Below are positions 61,994 through 64,000 of a stretch of DNA of 64,000 nucleotides, one piece after another. Positions within the stretch are counted from its first letter, which is position 1; each line of letters starts with the position of its first letter. The notes below the pieces were generated by a model that worked only from the letters and a program-made list of their open reading frames with translations, was not told where the DNA came from and made no database searches. Source of the stretch: Gavia stellata (taxonomy: Eukaryota > Chordata > Aves > Gaviiformes > Gaviidae). The position numbers were made by a program, and so were the translations under genes. The stretch spans positions 62,001-126,000 of the forward strand of contig NC_082636.1 of the NCBI RefSeq assembly GCF_030936135.1, read 5' to 3'.

Positions 61994-62047
61994 TCAGATC
62001 TTGCCAGGGAAGGTCCCCTCCTCGCGGTACTCGTCCCACGTTGTCAC
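61994..62047 (-). CDS. COX6B1: COX6B1 terminal coding exon
   Basis: The exon starts after the acceptor caccccgcag (AG at 62049-62048) and encodes VTTWDEYREEGTFPGKI and a TGA stop (61996-61994). Human COX6B1, as I remember it, ends ...WDEQRAEGTFPGKI, so the match is near-exact over a distinctive tail. COX6B1 is a small subunit of cytochrome c oxidase on the intermembrane-space side of mitochondrial complex IV, held by a twin CX9C fold. The cysteine-bearing exons are not in the window; the upstream intron runs past the right edge. Phase 0 entry fits. A processed fragment is unlikely because a splice acceptor and a poly(A) signal are both present. Confidence 0.88.
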   Translation of the reverse strand: MTTWDEYREEGTFPGKI

Positions 62048-62059
62048 CTGCGGGGTGAG

Positions 62060-64000
62060 ACGGTGACAGCGTGAGTGACGGGAGGGCGGTGGGGAGCTCG
62101 CGGGGACGGCGGTGACATCGTGGGGGACGCGGTGGCACCACGGGGGGACACAGGGACCGCAGTGACATCGTGGGGGAGGCAGTGACACCATGGGAAACAC
62201 AGTAAAGCCACGGGGGGCACAGGGACTATGGTGATGTCACGGGGGACTTGGTGACACCATGGGTGGCACAGGGACCACGGTGACATCGTTGCAGACACGG
62301 TGACACCATGGGGGACACGGGGACTGTGGTGACATCATGGGAGACATGGTGACACCATGGGTGGCGCAGGGACCATGGTGACATTGTGGGGGACATGGTG
62401 ACACCATGAGGGACACAAGGACCACGCTGACATCACGGGGGACACGGTGACACCATGGGGCACACAGGGACCGCGGTGACATCATGGGGGACATGGTGAC
62501 ACCATGGGGCACACAGGGACCACAGTGACATCATGGGGGACACGGTGACACCATAGGGGTCCCAGGGACCACGGTGACATCATGGGGGACATGGTGACAC
62601 CATGGGGCACACAGGGACTGCGGTGACATCACGGGGGACACGGTGACACCATGGGGCACACAGGGACCCTGGTGACATCATGGGGGACACGGTGACACCT
62701 GGAGACCCTGAGGAATGTGGGGGACGCTGTGGGGACACTGTGGGGGTCCTCAGGGCCATGGGGACACCGTGGGGACACTGTGAGGACTCTGAGAGTCATG
62801 GGGACACCACGGGGGACCCAAGAGGGACACAATGACCATGGGGACACTGTGGGGACACTGTGGGGACTTTGAGGGGGACCTGAGGGCCATGGGGACACCC
62901 TGGGGACACTGTGGGGACCTGAAAACACGAGGGGGACACCATGGGGGACCCTGAGGGCCATGAGGACACTGTGGGGACCTCGAGGGGGACCTGAGGGCCA
63001 CGGGGACACCGTGGGGACAGTGTGGGGACCTCGAGGAGGACCTGAGGGCCACGGGGACACCCTGGGGACACTGTGGAGACCTCGAGGGGGACCTGAGGGC
63101 CATGGGGACACCGTGGGGACCTTGAGGGGGATGTGAGGGCCACAGGGACACCCTGCGGACACTGTGGGGACCTCGAGGGGGACCTGAGGGCCATGGGGAC
63201 ACCGTGGGGACCTTGAGGGGGACCTGAGGGCCACGGGGACATCGTGAGGACAGTGTGGGGACCTCGAGGAGGACCTGAGGGCCATGGGGACACCCTGGGG
63301 ACACTGTGGAGACCTCGAGGGAGACCTGAGAGCCATGGGGACAACCTGGGGACACTGTGGGGACCTCGAGGGGGACCTGAGGGCCATGAGGACACCGTGG
63401 GGACCTCGAGGGGGACGTGAGGGCCATGGGGACACCGTGGGGACACTGTGGGGACCTCGAGGGGGACGTGAGGGCCATGGGGACACCGTGGGGACCTTAA
63501 GGGGGACCTGAGGGCCATGGGGACACCGTGGGGACCTCGAGGGGGACCTGAGGGCCACGGGGACACCGTGGGGACCTCGAGGGGGACCTGAGGGCCACGG
63601 GGACACCGTGGGGACAGTGTGGGGACCTCGAGGAGGACCTGAGGGCCACGGGGACACCCTGGGGACACTGTGGAGACCTCGAGGGGGACCTGAGGGCCAT
63701 GGGGACACCGTGGGGACCTTGAGGGGGATGTGAGGGCCACAGGGACACCCTGCGGACACTGTGGGGACCTCGAGGGGGACCTGAGGGCCATGGGGACACC
63801 GTGGGGACCTTGAGGAGGACCTGAGGGCCACGGGGACACCGTGGGGACCTCGAGGGGGACCTTGAGGGGGACCTGAGGGCCACGGGGACATCGTGAGGAC
63901 AGTGTGGGGACCTCGAGGGGGACCTGAGGGCCACAGGAACACCGTGAGGACCTCGAGGGGGACCTGAGGGCCACGGGGACACCGTGGGGACAGTGTGGGG
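62060..64000. repeat. Minisatellites in the COX6B1 last intron
   Basis: From 62060 to 62700 there are units of about 49 bp with ggtgacatcatgggggacac. From 62740 to the edge there are 40-55 bp units with acctcgagggggacctgagg and ggacaccgtggggacc. A block of about 550 bp is repeated at high identity (compare 62995-63250 with 63595-63850). No COX6B1 exon is visible within it. Confidence 0.9.

Noticed and set aside
62050-64000. Possible further COX6B1 exons (twin CX9C motif)
   Set aside because: No CEWY or CX9C-bearing frame is visible on the minus strand; only minisatellite is present.

Overview
The window looks like avian nuclear DNA, probably from a GC-rich microchromosome. It has spliced vertebrate genes with standard GT-AG sites and AATAAA signals. 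Almost every intron and spacer is filled by its own minisatellite. The largest gene encodes modules with the cysteine spacing described for the cysteine-rich eggshell membrane protein (CREMP) of birds and a lizard. The species cannot be named from the sequence. A 200-base run of N lies at 25104-25303.

Layout, left to right. (1) About 1-8700, minus strand: a trypsin-like kallikrein-type serine protease (KLK-A). Four coding exons are present and the last, carrying the active-site serine, lies beyond the left edge. Exon 3 has a one-base frameshift at a G6 run. (2) About 8700-17100: spacer made of several minisatellite arrays with short unique stretches and no gene I can support. (3) About 17100-22100, minus strand: a complete five-coding-exon kallikrein-type protease of 244 residues (KLK-B), with an intact triad but Trp instead of Arg/Lys at the expected activation site. 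(4) About 22200-26540: minisatellites, a promoter-like GC-rich island and the gap. (5) About 26540-61700, plus strand: one very large gene. Nine coding exons join in frame to 4,845 codons plus stop: signal peptide, about 135 tandem four-cysteine modules encoded almost entirely by one 12,287-nt exon, then three VWD domains, two of them followed by C8 domains. I identify it as CREMP. (6) About 61840 to the right edge, minus strand: the terminal coding exon of COX6B1, tail to tail with CREMP, followed by its minisatellite-filled intron.

How the parts relate. CREMP would be a secreted, disulfide-rich fibre protein laid down by the oviduct. Its VWD/C8 tail relates it to the mucin, VWF, zonadhesin and FCGBP family and suggests how chains could be joined. 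The two proteases are secreted trypsin-like enzymes; any functional link with CREMP is only neighbourhood. COX6B1 is a housekeeping respiratory gene that anchors synteny to human 19q13.

Exon boundaries were set by hand from splice consensus, intron phase and family knowledge. Minisatellite periods and copy numbers are estimates by eye unless stated as exact. Copy numbers inside near-identical arrays also depend on the assembly.
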